Of a stretch of DNA of 32,250 nucleotides, positions 6,279 through 14,604 are shown piece by piece. Numbering within the stretch: position 1 is the stretch's first letter; every line of letters starts with the position of its first letter. This stretch comes from Beijerinckiaceae bacterium (GTDB lineage: Bacteria > Pseudomonadota > Alphaproteobacteria > Rhizobiales > Beijerinckiaceae): positions 1 to 32,250 of the forward strand of contig CANGTC010000025.1 in assembly GCA_947456505.1 (NCBI GenBank), written 5' to 3'. The notes below the pieces were generated by a model that was not told the origin of the DNA, did not search any database, and saw only the letters and a list, made by a program, of their open reading frames with translations. Both the position numbers and the translations under genes were made by a program.

Positions 6279-7979
6279 TTACTTGTCGAACAGACCAAAG
6301 GTCCAAAGGGTCGCCCCCGTAGGAACCTTGACGAGGTTGGGGTCGCCCGAGCGCAGGGCGTAAACCCCGCCGATGCCGCTCATGACCGTGACATATTGCT
6401 TGCCGTCACGCTCCCAGGTCACGGGTTGGCCGACGATGCCCGAGGGGGTCTGGAAGCTCCAGAGGATCTTGCCCGTGTCGGCGTCAAGCGCCTGGAACTC
6501 GCCCGTCATGACGCCGGTGAAGACAAGATTGCTCGCCGTCACCATGGTCGAAGAGAAGTTCGGGCTTTTGTAGGGTACGGACCACTTGGCCTTGCCGGTC
6601 ATGGGGTCGACCGCTTTCAGGAAGCCCAGCACATCGGGGTCGTCGAGCACCGTGGTGCGCTTGACGGTTCCGTTGCCGGTGGGCTTGCCCATGGCCAGGT
6701 TATTCGGCGGCTCCGGTGCCTCATAGGTCATGCCGACATGGATGACGTTGATGAAGAGGTTGCCGCTCTTCGGGCTGTAGGACATGTGCTGCCAGTTGGT
6801 GGAGCCTGAGACCGATGGCCAGATCGTCACCTTCTCGCCCGCAAGCGCCTTCTTGAAGGCCTCGGTCGTCTTGGGACGGCCGGTCTTCATGTCGACGCCG
6901 TCGGCCCAGTTCATCTTGTCATAGGCGTTGGCCGCCAGCAGCTTGCCGTTCGCCGCGTCGAGCACATAGAGGAACCCGTTCCGGTTCGCCTGCATGACGA
7001 CCTTGCGCGGCTTGTTCTCCACCTTGATGGTGGCGACGACAGGCGTTTGCACCGCATCATAATCGAAGGGATCCTCGGGGCTTGTCTGATAATACCAGAC
7101 GCGTTCGCCGGTCTTCGGCCGGATGGCGAAGACCGCGTTGGTGAAGAGGTTGTCGCCCTTGCGCCCGCGCGGGTTCCACGGCGCCGGATTGCCGATACCC
7201 CAGTAGACCAGGCCCAGTTCCGGGTCATAGGAGCCCGTCACCCAGCTGCTGCCGCCGCCGACCTTGAAGGAGTCGCCAGCCCAGGTCTCGTGACCGGGCT
7301 CGCCAGCCGCCGGGACCGTGTATTGACGCCACAGATGCTTGCCGGTCGACGCGTCATAACCTTCCAGAAAGCCGCGAATGCCGAACTCGGCGCCCGCCAC
7401 ACCCGTGATCACGACACCGTCTGCGATCAGGGGCGCGCCGGTCATGGAGTAGCCGGTTTCCGCAGAGATGCCGGGCGAGGCGACGTCCCACACGGTCTTA
7501 CCGGTCATCGCGTCCATCGCGATCACATGGTTGTCGAGCGTGACGCGGATGATCTTGCCTTCGTAGAGCGCGGCGCCGCGATTGACGATGCCGCAGCAAA
7601 CGATGCGCAGGATTTCCGGCGGATAGTCATGGGTGACCTTCCAGACCTGCTTGCCGGTCAACGCGTCCACGGCGACCGTGGAATTGTGATTGGTGGTGTA
7701 GACCATGCCATTGGCGATCAGCGTGAAGGCTTCGGCGCCGTGGGTGTCGCTCATGGAATAGGACCACTTGGGCACGAGCCTCTTGACGTTGCCCTTGTTG
7801 ATCCTGGTCAGGGGGCTATAGCGCTGGCCCTGGGTCCCCATGCCATAGACGAGCACATCGCCCGGGGTATTCTGGTCCTTGTTGATGTCCGCAGTGGACT
7901 GAGCGGAGGCGCCCCCAGCGCTTGCGAGCGCTAGGGCGCCGGCAAGAAAGAATGGCGCAGAAAATATTGAAGTCTTCAT
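6279..7979 (-). CDS. PQQ-dependent alcohol dehydrogenase, lanthanide-type motif (copy 1)
   Basis: The 566-residue quinoprotein has a Sec leader (1-27) and the repeated propeller motifs DAxTGKxxW. Family active-site elements are complete: vicinal C128-C129 (IVCCGIVNRG), metal ligand E198 in AGAEFG, N264 in GNPAPWN, catalytic D306 and, two residues on, D308 in PFDYDAVQ. The second Asp is the extra lanthanide ligand in XoxF- and ExaF-type enzymes, where Ca-dependent MxaF has Ala. The protein should oxidise an alcohol or aldehyde in the periplasm. It is not a typical XoxF5: the N-terminus and cap sequence differ. The start has a GGGGGAAAC ribosome site just upstream. An intergenic region with a palindrome separates it from the divergent transport genes. 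Confidence 0.92.
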   Translation of the reverse strand: MKTSIFSAPFFLAGALALASAGGASAQSTADINKDQNTPGDVLVYGMGTQGQRYSPLTRINKGNVKRLVPKWSYSMSDTHGAEAFTLIANGMVYTTNHNSTVAVDALTGKQVWKVTHDYPPEILRIVCCGIVNRGAALYEGKIIRVTLDNHVIAMDAMTGKTVWDVASPGISAETGYSMTGAPLIADGVVITGVAGAEFGIRGFLEGYDASTGKHLWRQYTVPAAGEPGHETWAGDSFKVGGGSSWVTGSYDPELGLVYWGIGNPAPWNPRGRKGDNLFTNAVFAIRPKTGERVWYYQTSPEDPFDYDAVQTPVVATIKVENKPRKVVMQANRNGFLYVLDAANGKLLAANAYDKMNWADGVDMKTGRPKTTEAFKKALAGEKVTIWPSVSGSTNWQHMSYSPKSGNLFINVIHVGMTYEAPEPPNNLAMGKPTGNGTVKRTTVLDDPDVLGFLKAVDPMTGKAKWSVPYKSPNFSSTMVTASNLVFTGVMTGEFQALDADTGKILWSFQTPSGIVGQPVTWERDGKQYVTVMSGIGGVYALRSGDPNLVKVPTGATLWTFGLFDK

Positions 7980-8406
7980 ATGTTTCCCCCTGTTTTTTAT
8001 AAGGACCTGAATGCTCACTACGAATGGATAAAAATCGTCCGACCACCGCTGACGCCGTTGGCGAGGAATCCATAGAGAGGCACCCGACGAGTGTGCGACA
8101 GCGCACAAATCATGTAAAGTGCAGCTTTCGATAAAAAGGCCGGTTGGAGCGTGAAAGGCGCTTGCGCTCCGGGTGAGGCGGCCCCAGCGCGCTATTGCAA
8201 GCACGGGGCAAACAGGTAATCATCCGCAGATGTTCGGGAGGACGCCGCAGGGCTCAAGAGGCGCCATAAGCCTCCGGAGCAGGGCGGCATCAAGTTGCGC
8301 CAAAATTTCCCGCTGTTCGCTGTCTGGTCCCTCAAGCCGGCGCCCGCTGGCGTGATGGACCAGCGCCTGCGGGACCAGCCTGGCGCTTCAAGGGACGAGG
8401 ATTGAG
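7980..8406. other. Divergent intergenic region, 427 bp
   Basis: This region separates the PQQ dehydrogenase (minus) from the transport block (plus) and should hold promoters for both. It contains the palindrome at 8092-8107 and a looser inverted repeat, GGAGCG (8146-8151) with CGCTCC (8165-8170). No reading frame here looks like a gene. The last 60 or so codons before 8405 are open in one frame but match nothing I recognise. Confidence 0.6.
8092..8107. promoter_or_regulatory. Palindromic candidate operator TGTGCG-N4-CGCACA
   Basis: A perfect 6-bp inverted repeat, TGTGCGACAGCGCACA, lies 113 bases upstream of the PQQ dehydrogenase start. It shares the pattern TnTGCG-N4-CGCAnA with the palindrome at 28349-28364, which also sits in a divergent intergenic region. 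Such a layout suggests a dimeric regulator site; no regulator gene is present in the window. Confidence 0.4.
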
Positions 8407-9216
8407 ATGTTGCTTCACTGGCTCCGCGCCCTGCGCGCCGTCGCCTCCCGGGAGATCGTGAAATTCGCCCAGCAGCGCGGGCGTCTTTTGTCGGGGCTCG
8501 TGCGGCCCTTGCTCTGGCTCGTGGTTTTCGGCGCAGGATTCCAGAATGTTTTCGGCGTCTCGATCATTCCGCCCTACAGCACCTATATCACCTATCAGGT
8601 CTATCTCGTGCCGGGCCTTGTGGGCATTGTGCTGCTGTTCAATGGCATGCTGTCCTCGCTGGCCATGGTCTATGATCGCGAAATGGGGGTGATGCGGCTC
8701 CTGCTGACCGCGCCCCTGCCGCGCTGGTCCTTGCTGCTGTGCAAACTGATCGCCGGCGCAACGCTTTCGGTGGCTCAGGCCTATGTGTTTCTGATCGCCT
8801 GCATTCCCTTCGACGTGACCTTCGAGCCTCTGCATTGGCTGACCGCTTTCCCGGCGATCTGTGCAGGCGCCCTCATGCTGGCGGCGACCGGGTTGCTGCT
8901 GTCGGTCTATGTGCGGCAGATGGAGAATTTCGCGGGGGCGATGAACTTCGTCATTTTCCCCATGTTTTTCATCTCCTCCGCGCTCTATCCCCTATGGAAG
9001 CTGCGTGAGAGCGGGGCCGACTATGTCTGGTTCGCGGCCGTGATCAACCCTTTCACTTCCGTGGTCGAACTGATCCGCCATGCGCTTTATGGCGGGTTTG
9101 AGCCGACCTCGGCGGCGGTTGTCGTCTTCACCAGCATCCTGTTCTTTCTCCTCTCCGTGCTTGGCTATGATCCGCAAGGTCGGCTCATTCGTCAGGCCCG
9201 TCCCCAGGCAGCCTGA
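8407..9216 (+). CDS. ABC-2 type transporter permease, PedC-like
   Basis: The 269-residue integral membrane protein has about six hydrophobic segments and the ABC-2 permease arrangement: a cytoplasmic N-terminus, YLVPGLVGIVLLFNG, the EMGVMRLLLTAPLPRW coupling segment, and INPFTSVVELIRHALYG near the end. This family includes NodJ and the PedC permease found with PQQ alcohol dehydrogenase clusters; lanthanide-utilisation (lut) loci carry a comparable component. The ATG follows a GAGG site. Its stop overlaps or abuts the next gene, a binding protein of a different ABC class. No ATPase of the matching class is adjacent, which is odd; it may be encoded elsewhere. Confidence 0.85.
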   Translation: MLLHWLRALRAVASREIVKFAQQRGRLLSGLVRPLLWLVVFGAGFQNVFGVSIIPPYSTYITYQVYLVPGLVGIVLLFNGMLSSLAMVYDREMGVMRLLLTAPLPRWSLLLCKLIAGATLSVAQAYVFLIACIPFDVTFEPLHWLTAFPAICAGALMLAATGLLLSVYVRQMENFAGAMNFVIFPMFFISSALYPLWKLRESGADYVWFAAVINPFTSVVELIRHALYGGFEPTSAAVVVFTSILFFLLSVLGYDPQGRLIRQARPQAA

Positions 9217-9230
9217 TGCGGAGCGGCCCC

Positions 9231-10223
9231 ATGACGACGCCACATGCGCGCGGACTTTTTCGGTGGGCCCTCGCAGCCCTCGTGCTGGCGATGGCGCCGG
9301 GCGCGGTCCTCGCCGCCGACAAGGTGCGCATCGTGGCGCAGCGCACGGGCACCCTTGCCTGGGAGCTTGATGTCGCCCAGCATCATCGGCTGGATCAGAA
9401 GGCGGGCCTCACATTCGAAACCGTGATGCTGGCGAGCCCCATGGCCCAGAAGGTGGCGCTCAAGAGCGCCACGGCTGACGTCATTGTCGCCGACTGGATC
9501 TGGGTTGCGCGCGAGCGGGCTCTGGGCGGCAATCTGCTGTTCCATCCCTATTCCAGCACTGCTGGCGCGCTCATGGTTCCGCCGGGGTCGACGTTGAAAA
9601 CGCTGGCCGATCTCAGGGATCGCAGCATTGGCGTTGGCGGTGACGCCATCGACAAGAGCTGGATCCTCGTGCGCGCGCTGGCCGCCAGGCAGGGCGTGGT
9701 GCTGACGCGCGACGCCCGGATTTCCTATGGCGCGCCGCCGCTGATCACGGAGAAGGCCCGCCAGCGCGAATTCGACGCCGTGCTCACCTACTGGAATTTC
9801 TCCGCCAAGTTGCGGGCCGAGGGCTTCAAGGTTCTCATGGACATGGTCGATGTGGAGAAGGCCCTGGGCGCGGCGGATGCGGTGTCGATGCTGGGCTATG
9901 TCTTTGATCATTCGTGGGCGCAGGCGGATCGTGGGCGCGTGGACCGCTTTCTCAACGTGATGAAACAGGCCAAAGCCATTCTGTCCCAGTCAGATGAGGA
10001 GTGGCGGCGCATCAGCCCCCTCGTGCAGGCTGGCGACGACGCTTCCCTACAGACGCTGCGTGACGCTTATCGCGCGGGCGTTCCCCACCGAGCCATCGCC
10101 GCCGAGGCGGCTGACTCCAACGCTCTGTTCAAGATCCTGCTGGAGACGGGCGGCGCCGAGCTCGCCGGACCCGTCCGCACCTTCGATGCGGCGATGTTCT
10201 ACCAGCCGCAGGATGGGTCTTGA
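9231..10223 (+). CDS. NitT/TauT-type ABC transporter substrate-binding protein
   Basis: The product has 330 residues with a Sec leader (about 1-29, ending VLAAD). The body has the periplasmic type II binding-protein pattern: an opening beta strand RIVAQ, MAQKVALKSATADVIVADW, a hinge segment with LADLRDRSIGVGG, and a closing YWNFSAKL. It resembles NMT1/THI5-like and SsuA/TauA proteins. I chose the ATG at 9231 because GGAG lies 7 bases before it; an ATG at 9216 overlapping the permease stop is the alternative. The next gene, overlapping by one base, is the cognate permease, and the matching ATPase is probably at 15841. The ligand is unknown; in this context a metal chelate or a cofactor precursor is possible. 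Confidence 0.8.
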   Translation: MTTPHARGLFRWALAALVLAMAPGAVLAADKVRIVAQRTGTLAWELDVAQHHRLDQKAGLTFETVMLASPMAQKVALKSATADVIVADWIWVARERALGGNLLFHPYSSTAGALMVPPGSTLKTLADLRDRSIGVGGDAIDKSWILVRALAARQGVVLTRDARISYGAPPLITEKARQREFDAVLTYWNFSAKLRAEGFKVLMDMVDVEKALGAADAVSMLGYVFDHSWAQADRGRVDRFLNVMKQAKAILSQSDEEWRRISPLVQAGDDASLQTLRDAYRAGVPHRAIAAEAADSNALFKILLETGGAELAGPVRTFDAAMFYQPQDGS

Positions 10224-10963
10224 TGCTCCTGCGCTTCGTCTCACTGCTTTTGTTTCTGGCGGTCTGGTCGTTTGCTTCCATGATGGCGGGCGACCGCATC
10301 GCGCCCTCGCCGCAGACGGTCGCCGCCGCCTTCGGACGTGAATTCGCCTCCGGCGCTCTCTTGCTGAACATGGGCGTCACCTTGCTTCGGGTCGCCGCCT
10401 CCTTCTGCATCGCCATGGCGCTGGGCGTGGCCATCGGCGTCGCCATGGGCCGCTCCAGCCGCGTCGATCGACTTTTTGATCCCTGGCTCCTGATCCTTCT
10501 CAATGTTCCGGCGCTGGTCGTCATTGTGCTCGCCTTCATATGGGGCGGCTTGACGGAAACAGCCGGAATTCTGGCGGTCGCCATCAACAAGCTGCCCAAT
10601 ACGGTGGTGACCATCCGGGAGGGCGCGCGCGCCCTCGACCGGGGGCTGCAGGACATGGCGCAGGTCTTTCAAATCTCCCGGTTGGCGCGCCTGCGCCATA
10701 TCGTTCTGCCCCAACTGGCCCCCTATATCGCTGCGGGCAGCCGTTCGGGCCTGTCGCTCATCTGGAAGATCGTTCTGGTGGTGGAATTGCTGGGGCGTCC
10801 CAACGGCGTGGGCTTCGAAATCGGCTCCGCCTTCCAATTGTTCGACGTGCCGCGCATCCTCGCCTATTCCCTCGCTTTCGTGGTCGTGATGTTGGGCATC
10901 GAATTGGCGCTGGTGCAACCCTTCGAACGACGCGTCTCCCGTTGGCGCCCAGCGCGCGCCTGA
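10223..10963 (+). CDS. NitT/TauT-type ABC transporter permease
   Basis: The 246-residue product has about six membrane segments and the inner-membrane component pattern of SsuC/TauC permeases, with the EAA loop around FQISRLARLRHIVLPQLAPYI contacting the ATPase. The ATG at 10223 overlaps the stop of the binding-protein gene (TGATG), so translation is coupled. It converges on the small gene at 10966-11310, with only 2 bases between them. The partner ATPase is not next to it but is about 5 kb downstream on the same strand. Confidence 0.88.
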   Translation: MLLRFVSLLLFLAVWSFASMMAGDRIAPSPQTVAAAFGREFASGALLLNMGVTLLRVAASFCIAMALGVAIGVAMGRSSRVDRLFDPWLLILLNVPALVVIVLAFIWGGLTETAGILAVAINKLPNTVVTIREGARALDRGLQDMAQVFQISRLARLRHIVLPQLAPYIAAGSRSGLSLIWKIVLVVELLGRPNGVGFEIGSAFQLFDVPRILAYSLAFVVVMLGIELALVQPFERRVSRWRPARA

Positions 10964-10965
10964 GG

Positions 10966-11310
10966 TCAGGGCGAACAGGCCGTCAGGTCTTTTTCCTCAA
11001 GTGAGAAAATCTCACCCGGGTTGATCTGTATGTCCTTGGCCAGACAGGTTCGTCCACTGACATCGACCACCCTGGCGTCGTATTTGCCGGCCGGCGTATC
11101 GGTGATGCGCAGGCGTTCATCCACATCCACCGTGCCGTCCTTGTCGTTCTTGCATTGATTGGCGCCCCATTGGTTCAGGCCCGCCTTCGAAAGGTAGAAC
11201 TCCTTCACCGTGTTTTTGGTGAGGTTCCAGAAGCGAGGGGGGCGATTCTGGGCGAAAGCTCCAGAAGTCTGCGCCAGAAGCAAAGCCGCCACCAAAATGC
11301 GCGCCCACAT
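10966..11310 (-). CDS. Small exported protein with EF-hand-like acidic loop
   Basis: The product has 114 residues with a Sec leader (1-20). The mature part is predicted beta-rich, with cysteines at C53, in GRTCLA and near the C-terminus. Residues 54-65 read KNDKDGTVDVDE. Counted as an EF loop this gives Asp at positions 3, 5, 9 and 11, Gly at 6, Val at 8 and Glu at 12, which resembles lanmodulin loops (DPDKDGTxDxxE), but position 1 is Lys and position 2 is Asn, not Pro. The start has GGAGG 8 bases upstream. It is the only minus-strand gene inside the transport block. The scaffold (WGANQ then GKYDARVVDVSG) recalls a common small exported family, so metal binding is a hypothesis. Confidence 0.75.
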   Translation of the reverse strand: MWARILVAALLLAQTSGAFAQNRPPRFWNLTKNTVKEFYLSKAGLNQWGANQCKNDKDGTVDVDERLRITDTPAGKYDARVVDVSGRTCLAKDIQINPGEIFSLEEKDLTACSP

Positions 11311-11485
11311 GTTCCATCCCTCCGCCATTTGACGGCAAGCCTAGCGTAATTTCAGCGAGGGCGCCAAGCTGCCCGGCCTCTCCAGCTGGAGAGCCCCGGT
11401 GTGGACTTCGTCAGGCGACCTTGACAGGTTGGCTTCAGAGGTCAGAATGACACAAGCCGCAGCGAACGAAAAATAACAGGCATCG

Positions 11486-12259
11486 ATGACCACCCAGACG
11501 AGCGACCAACCCTTGCCAACGGACCGGCTTGCGCTTTTGCGGTGGCTCATTTTCACCGGGGTGACGGTCTTCGGATTTGGGATGGCTTGGTACTTCGGCT
11601 TGTTCCGATTGATGCTCGCCAGCGACAAGACCTATATCTCCGCTATCGTCTCAGTCCTCTATGTCCTCACGGCCGCCCATTGTTTCGTGCGCACGAGCGT
11701 CATCTCCCGGGAGACGGACCAGGCTTTGCGCGTGCTGGCGATTCTGAAAAATGGCGTCGATGAGTTTCGCATCCATCAGGATGAGGTTGAGACGAGTCAG
11801 GGCGTCCGGCTTCCCGCCGGGAAGGTGACGAACCATATTCGCAATCTCATCCTCAAATCAAAACTGCAGGGGCGGCATCGCCTTGACCAGACCTTGCTGC
11901 TGCGGGGCCTTGCTGACGCCTTGCGAGGCCCCAATCAACTCGGCGGTTTCGCCAGCGACAGCCTGATGAAACTTGGTCTGCTGGGCACCATCATCGGCTT
12001 CATCATGATGCTGGCGCCGATCGCAGGACTGGATGCGGCCGACAAGGTCTCTGTGCGCAACAGCATGGGAGTGATGAGCGACGGGATGGCGGTCGCCATG
12101 TACACGACGCTGAGCGGCCTCATCGGTTCGATTCTCATCAAATGCCAGTATTATCTGCTCGACGAGGCCACTGCGAAACTCTTCTCGCTCGCCACCGACC
12201 TCACTGAAGTTTTCGTCGTCTCGGTGCTCGAACGGGGTCGGGATGGACAGCTTCGGTAA
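11486..12259 (+). CDS. MotA/TolQ/ExbB-family proton channel protein
   Basis: The 257-residue product has four likely membrane segments (about 19-40, 51-68, 163-180, 200-220). The last two carry the family hallmarks: GLLGTIIGFIMML in the third and GMAVAMYTTLSGLIGSIL in the fourth, resembling the ExbB/TolQ channel helices. Proteins of this family use the proton gradient to energise an envelope partner. The next gene overlaps by 17 bases and encodes a single-span protein, as ExbD or TolR would. Because a TonB-dependent receptor is encoded downstream, a dedicated energiser is a natural idea, but no tonB gene is seen and the partners are not standard ExbD. Confidence 0.8.
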   Translation: MTTQTSDQPLPTDRLALLRWLIFTGVTVFGFGMAWYFGLFRLMLASDKTYISAIVSVLYVLTAAHCFVRTSVISRETDQALRVLAILKNGVDEFRIHQDEVETSQGVRLPAGKVTNHIRNLILKSKLQGRHRLDQTLLLRGLADALRGPNQLGGFASDSLMKLGLLGTIIGFIMMLAPIAGLDAADKVSVRNSMGVMSDGMAVAMYTTLSGLIGSILIKCQYYLLDEATAKLFSLATDLTEVFVVSVLERGRDGQLR

Positions 12260-12872
12260 TTATCCTCGCGAAGAATCCTTCGATCCTTTCGCGGTCATGT
12301 TGTTCAAAGGCCTGCAAGTCGTGGCCTTTCTGTTTTTTATCGCGCTTCTGGCCATCAATCCCGAGGACAAGAGCGGCAAGGTCGATTCAAAAGCCGAATT
12401 CATCATTTCGATGGTCTGGCCGGACAATCATCCCGACGATGTCGATCTCTATGTGGAGGATCCCGTCGGGAATATCGTCTGGTACCATGAGCGCGAGTCA
12501 GGGTTCATGGTTCTGGAACGGGATGATCGCGGCGGCGCCAATGATTTCATCGTCGCGGCGGGCAAGAAGATCGTCAATCCCATTCGCGAGGAAACAGTCA
12601 GCATTCGCGGCATTGTGGCGGGTGAATATACGGTCAACGTGAACCACTATCTGGCGGCCACCAACAGGCCGGTGCCGGTCTCGGTCAAGGTGGAAAAGCT
12701 GAACCCGAAGGTGGAAATCATCTATTACGACACCTTCAATCTTGATCACGCCGGGCATGAAAAGACCGCTGTGCGTTTCAAAATCGATAAGGATGGCGCG
12801 GTCACCGACACGAGCAGGATGGAGAAATCCCTGATTCAGTTGACACGAAACGTCCGTCGCAACGGGAAGTAG
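12243..12872 (+). CDS. Single-span membrane protein with DUF2135-like periplasmic domain
   Basis: The 209-residue product has one membrane helix (about 17-38), preceded by D14 in SFDPF, then a periplasmic domain. The segment VWPDNHPDDVDLYVEDPVG followed by an acidic Gly-rich turn (RDDRGGAND) resembles DUF2135 domains, in which similar aspartates occur. The topology, and the Asp near the membrane helix, parallel ExbD/TolR, but the periplasmic domain is different and larger. A late FKIDKDGAVTD strand faintly recalls TonB C-terminal domains, too short to claim. It overlaps the ExbB-like gene by 17 bases and is followed after 15 bases by another membrane protein, so the three form one unit. Confidence 0.7.
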   Translation: MDSFGNYPREESFDPFAVMLFKGLQVVAFLFFIALLAINPEDKSGKVDSKAEFIISMVWPDNHPDDVDLYVEDPVGNIVWYHERESGFMVLERDDRGGANDFIVAAGKKIVNPIREETVSIRGIVAGEYTVNVNHYLAATNRPVPVSVKVEKLNPKVEIIYYDTFNLDHAGHEKTAVRFKIDKDGAVTDTSRMEKSLIQLTRNVRRNGK

Positions 12873-12887
12873 GGGAGCGCGAGGGCC

Positions 12888-13499
12888 ATGCTGACAAAAG
12901 TGCTGGCTATCTCCATCGCTTATGTGGCGATGGGCGTCCTTTTGCTCCTGATGGTCATCAAGCCATCCGTCCGTTGGCGCTGGAAGGCCCTCGCCATCAT
13001 TGTCTCCACATTTTTCTTCGTCGATGTCTTTTTAGAGACGCGGGCATTGCTGGGATGGCCGGGCGTCGGGAAGTTGCCGGATCGGTTTCAGCTTCTGTGG
13101 GTGCGGGTTGTCGAACCTGACGCGCGCCTGTCTGATCCCGGCGCCATCTATATGTGGGTGGAGGAGGTGGACGAGAACAATGTTCCCGTGGGCGTTCCTC
13201 GTTCCTATCGGGTGCCCTACAAGAGGGCCTTGGCCGAACAGTCCGTCAAGGCGCGCGATCAGATCATGCAGGGCAATCCGCAGGAAGGGACTGCGGAAAG
13301 CATGACCGGTGAGGACAAGCAACAGGACCAGCGCGATTCGCAAAATCAGGTCGATAAAACCAGGACGCTGGAAGGGACGCCGATTGAGGCGGCGTCCGGC
13401 ATGCAGCGTCTCGATATTGATGCGCTGCAGCATGCGCAGCAAACCATCGAATTTCGTCCCATGCCCCCGACCTTGCTGCCTGTGAAAGGCGGGCGATAG
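12888..13499 (+). CDS. Membrane-anchored protein of unknown function, third gene of the ExbB-like unit
   Basis: The 203-residue product has two N-terminal hydrophobic helices (about 4-24 and 33-50), then a soluble part of about 150 residues. The soluble part begins with a compact region containing LLWVRVVEPDAR, AIYMWVEEVDE and PRSYRVPYKRAL, and ends with a Gln/Asp-rich, probably disordered, tail with a final Pro-rich stretch. A GAGGG ribosome site precedes the ATG by 3 bases. I do not recognise the family. Close spacing to the ExbB-like and DUF2135-like genes suggests a three-part membrane complex. The Pro- and Gln-rich tail could reach across the periplasm, but this is only a suggestion. Confidence 0.65.
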   Translation: MLTKVLAISIAYVAMGVLLLLMVIKPSVRWRWKALAIIVSTFFFVDVFLETRALLGWPGVGKLPDRFQLLWVRVVEPDARLSDPGAIYMWVEEVDENNVPVGVPRSYRVPYKRALAEQSVKARDQIMQGNPQEGTAESMTGEDKQQDQRDSQNQVDKTRTLEGTPIEAASGMQRLDIDALQHAQQTIEFRPMPPTLLPVKGGR

Positions 13500-13588
13500 G
13501 ATGCGCGCCAAGCCACATCAGTTCGCTTGCCGGGATCCGGACGTTGGGCCTAGAGTGGCCCCTGCGCAACTTCACGAACAGGCGTGAC

Positions 13589-13596
13589 AGGAGGAG
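13589..13596 (+). promoter_or_regulatory. Strong ribosome binding site deciding a TTG start
   Basis: AGGAGGAG lies 3 bases before a TTG at 13600. It is the best Shine-Dalgarno match near this gene and supports TTG as the start, with the in-frame ATG at 13633 internal to the leader. Confidence 0.6.
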
Positions 13597-13599
13597 CCC

Positions 13600-14604
13600 T
13601 TGCCATCCGTCGGCATATGCAGATTGTGGTTTATGTCGGTCTTAGCTGGCGCTTGCCTTTTCAGCGCCCTGGGTGCGACCTCTGCACGCGCTGCTGGCAC
13701 GGGGCTGATCTTCGTCAGCAATGAGAAGACCAATAATATAATCGTGCTGGATCCCAAGACCTTCGCCGTCGTCAAAGACCTCAAGGTGTCGCGGCGACCG
13801 CGTGATATGCATTTTAATGCGGATCATTCCCTGCTCTACGTGGCCTGTGGTGACGATGACGTCATCGATGTCATCGACGTCGCCAGTTTGATGGTCGTGC
13901 GGAAGATCGCGACGGGCTCCAGCCCGGAAACCTTCGCTCTCGATGAGGCGCGCCATCGCCTCTATGTCGCCAATGAGGAGGGTTCCTCTCTTTCCGTGAT
14001 CGACCTTGATCAGGGCATCGCTGTTCATGAGGTGCCAACGGGCGCGGAACCCGAGGGCGTTTTCATTCAGGAGGATGGCAAGAGCATCTATGTCACCTCC
14101 GAAGTCGGCGATCTCGTGCATCTGGTGGATCCCGAAAGCGGCGCAGTCATGAACGACGTGGTCGTTGGCACCCGGCCGAGACGTTTTGCGGCGACGCCCA
14201 ACGGCAAGGAGCTGTGGGTCACGACGGAAATGTCCGGCGAAGTCTGGATCATTGATCGCGCCACCTTCACCGCCGGTGGAAAAATAAGTTTTTTGCCGCA
14301 AGGCATGCGCAAGACGGACGTAACACCGGTTGGCATCGTCATGACCCGAGATGGCAAGACCGCCTTTGTGACGCTTGGTCATGCGGGCCATATCGCCTTT
14401 GTGGATGTGGCGACCCGCAATGTCCTCGCCTATGTGCTTGTAGGCAAGCGCGCCTGGGGCATCACCCTTTCGAAGGATGAGAAGACGCTCTATGTGGCCA
14501 ATGGGCTCGGCGACGATATCACTCTGGTCGATGTGGCGAGCCGCAAAGCGACGCGTTCCGTGCCGGTCGGGCGTATTCCCTGGGGCGTCGTCATCGATGA
14601 ATAG
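13600..14604 (+). CDS. YVTN-type beta-propeller protein of PQQ-dehydrogenase/ABC systems
   Basis: The 334-residue exported protein has a leader of about 31 residues ending ARAAG. The body is made of about seven repeats of the pattern LYVAxxxxxxVxVIDxxSxxVxxxIxVG, for example LYVANEEGSSLSVIDL and LYVANGLGDDITLVDV. This is typical of periplasmic propellers found with PQQ alcohol dehydrogenases and their ABC genes. The function is not established; a binding or scaffolding role is likely. The start is a TTG with a very good ribosome site. It overlaps the next gene, a binding protein, by 8 bases, so the two are cotranscribed. It has no PQQ-specific residues and is not itself a dehydrogenase. Confidence 0.85.
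   Translation: MPSVGICRLWFMSVLAGACLFSALGATSARAAGTGLIFVSNEKTNNIIVLDPKTFAVVKDLKVSRRPRDMHFNADHSLLYVACGDDDVIDVIDVASLMVVRKIATGSSPETFALDEARHRLYVANEEGSSLSVIDLDQGIAVHEVPTGAEPEGVFIQEDGKSIYVTSEVGDLVHLVDPESGAVMNDVVVGTRPRRFAATPNGKELWVTTEMSGEVWIIDRATFTAGGKISFLPQGMRKTDVTPVGIVMTRDGKTAFVTLGHAGHIAFVDVATRNVLAYVLVGKRAWGITLSKDEKTLYVANGLGDDITLVDVASRKATRSVPVGRIPWGVVIDE

Noticed and set aside
6279-7979. Naming copy 1 as xoxF or mxaF
   Set aside because: It has the D-x-D motif and vicinal Cys, but its N-terminus and cap segments do not match XoxF5 or MxaF as I know them, and no xoxG, xoxJ or mxaI gene follows. A general PQQ alcohol dehydrogenase call is safer.
8228-8405. Open frame just upstream of the ABC-2 permease as the lost C-terminus of its ATPase
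   Set aside because: The roughly 60 codons show no Walker, signature or H-loop motif and nothing recognisable, so there is no support.
10966-11310. Calling this protein a lanmodulin
   Set aside because: Lanmodulin has several EF loops with Pro at position 2 on a helical scaffold. This protein has one imperfect loop on a probably beta-rich scaffold.
12762-12840. TonB C-terminal domain at the end of the DUF2135-like protein
   Set aside because: Only one strand-like stretch (FKIDKDGAVTD) resembles TonB; the region is too short for the whole domain.
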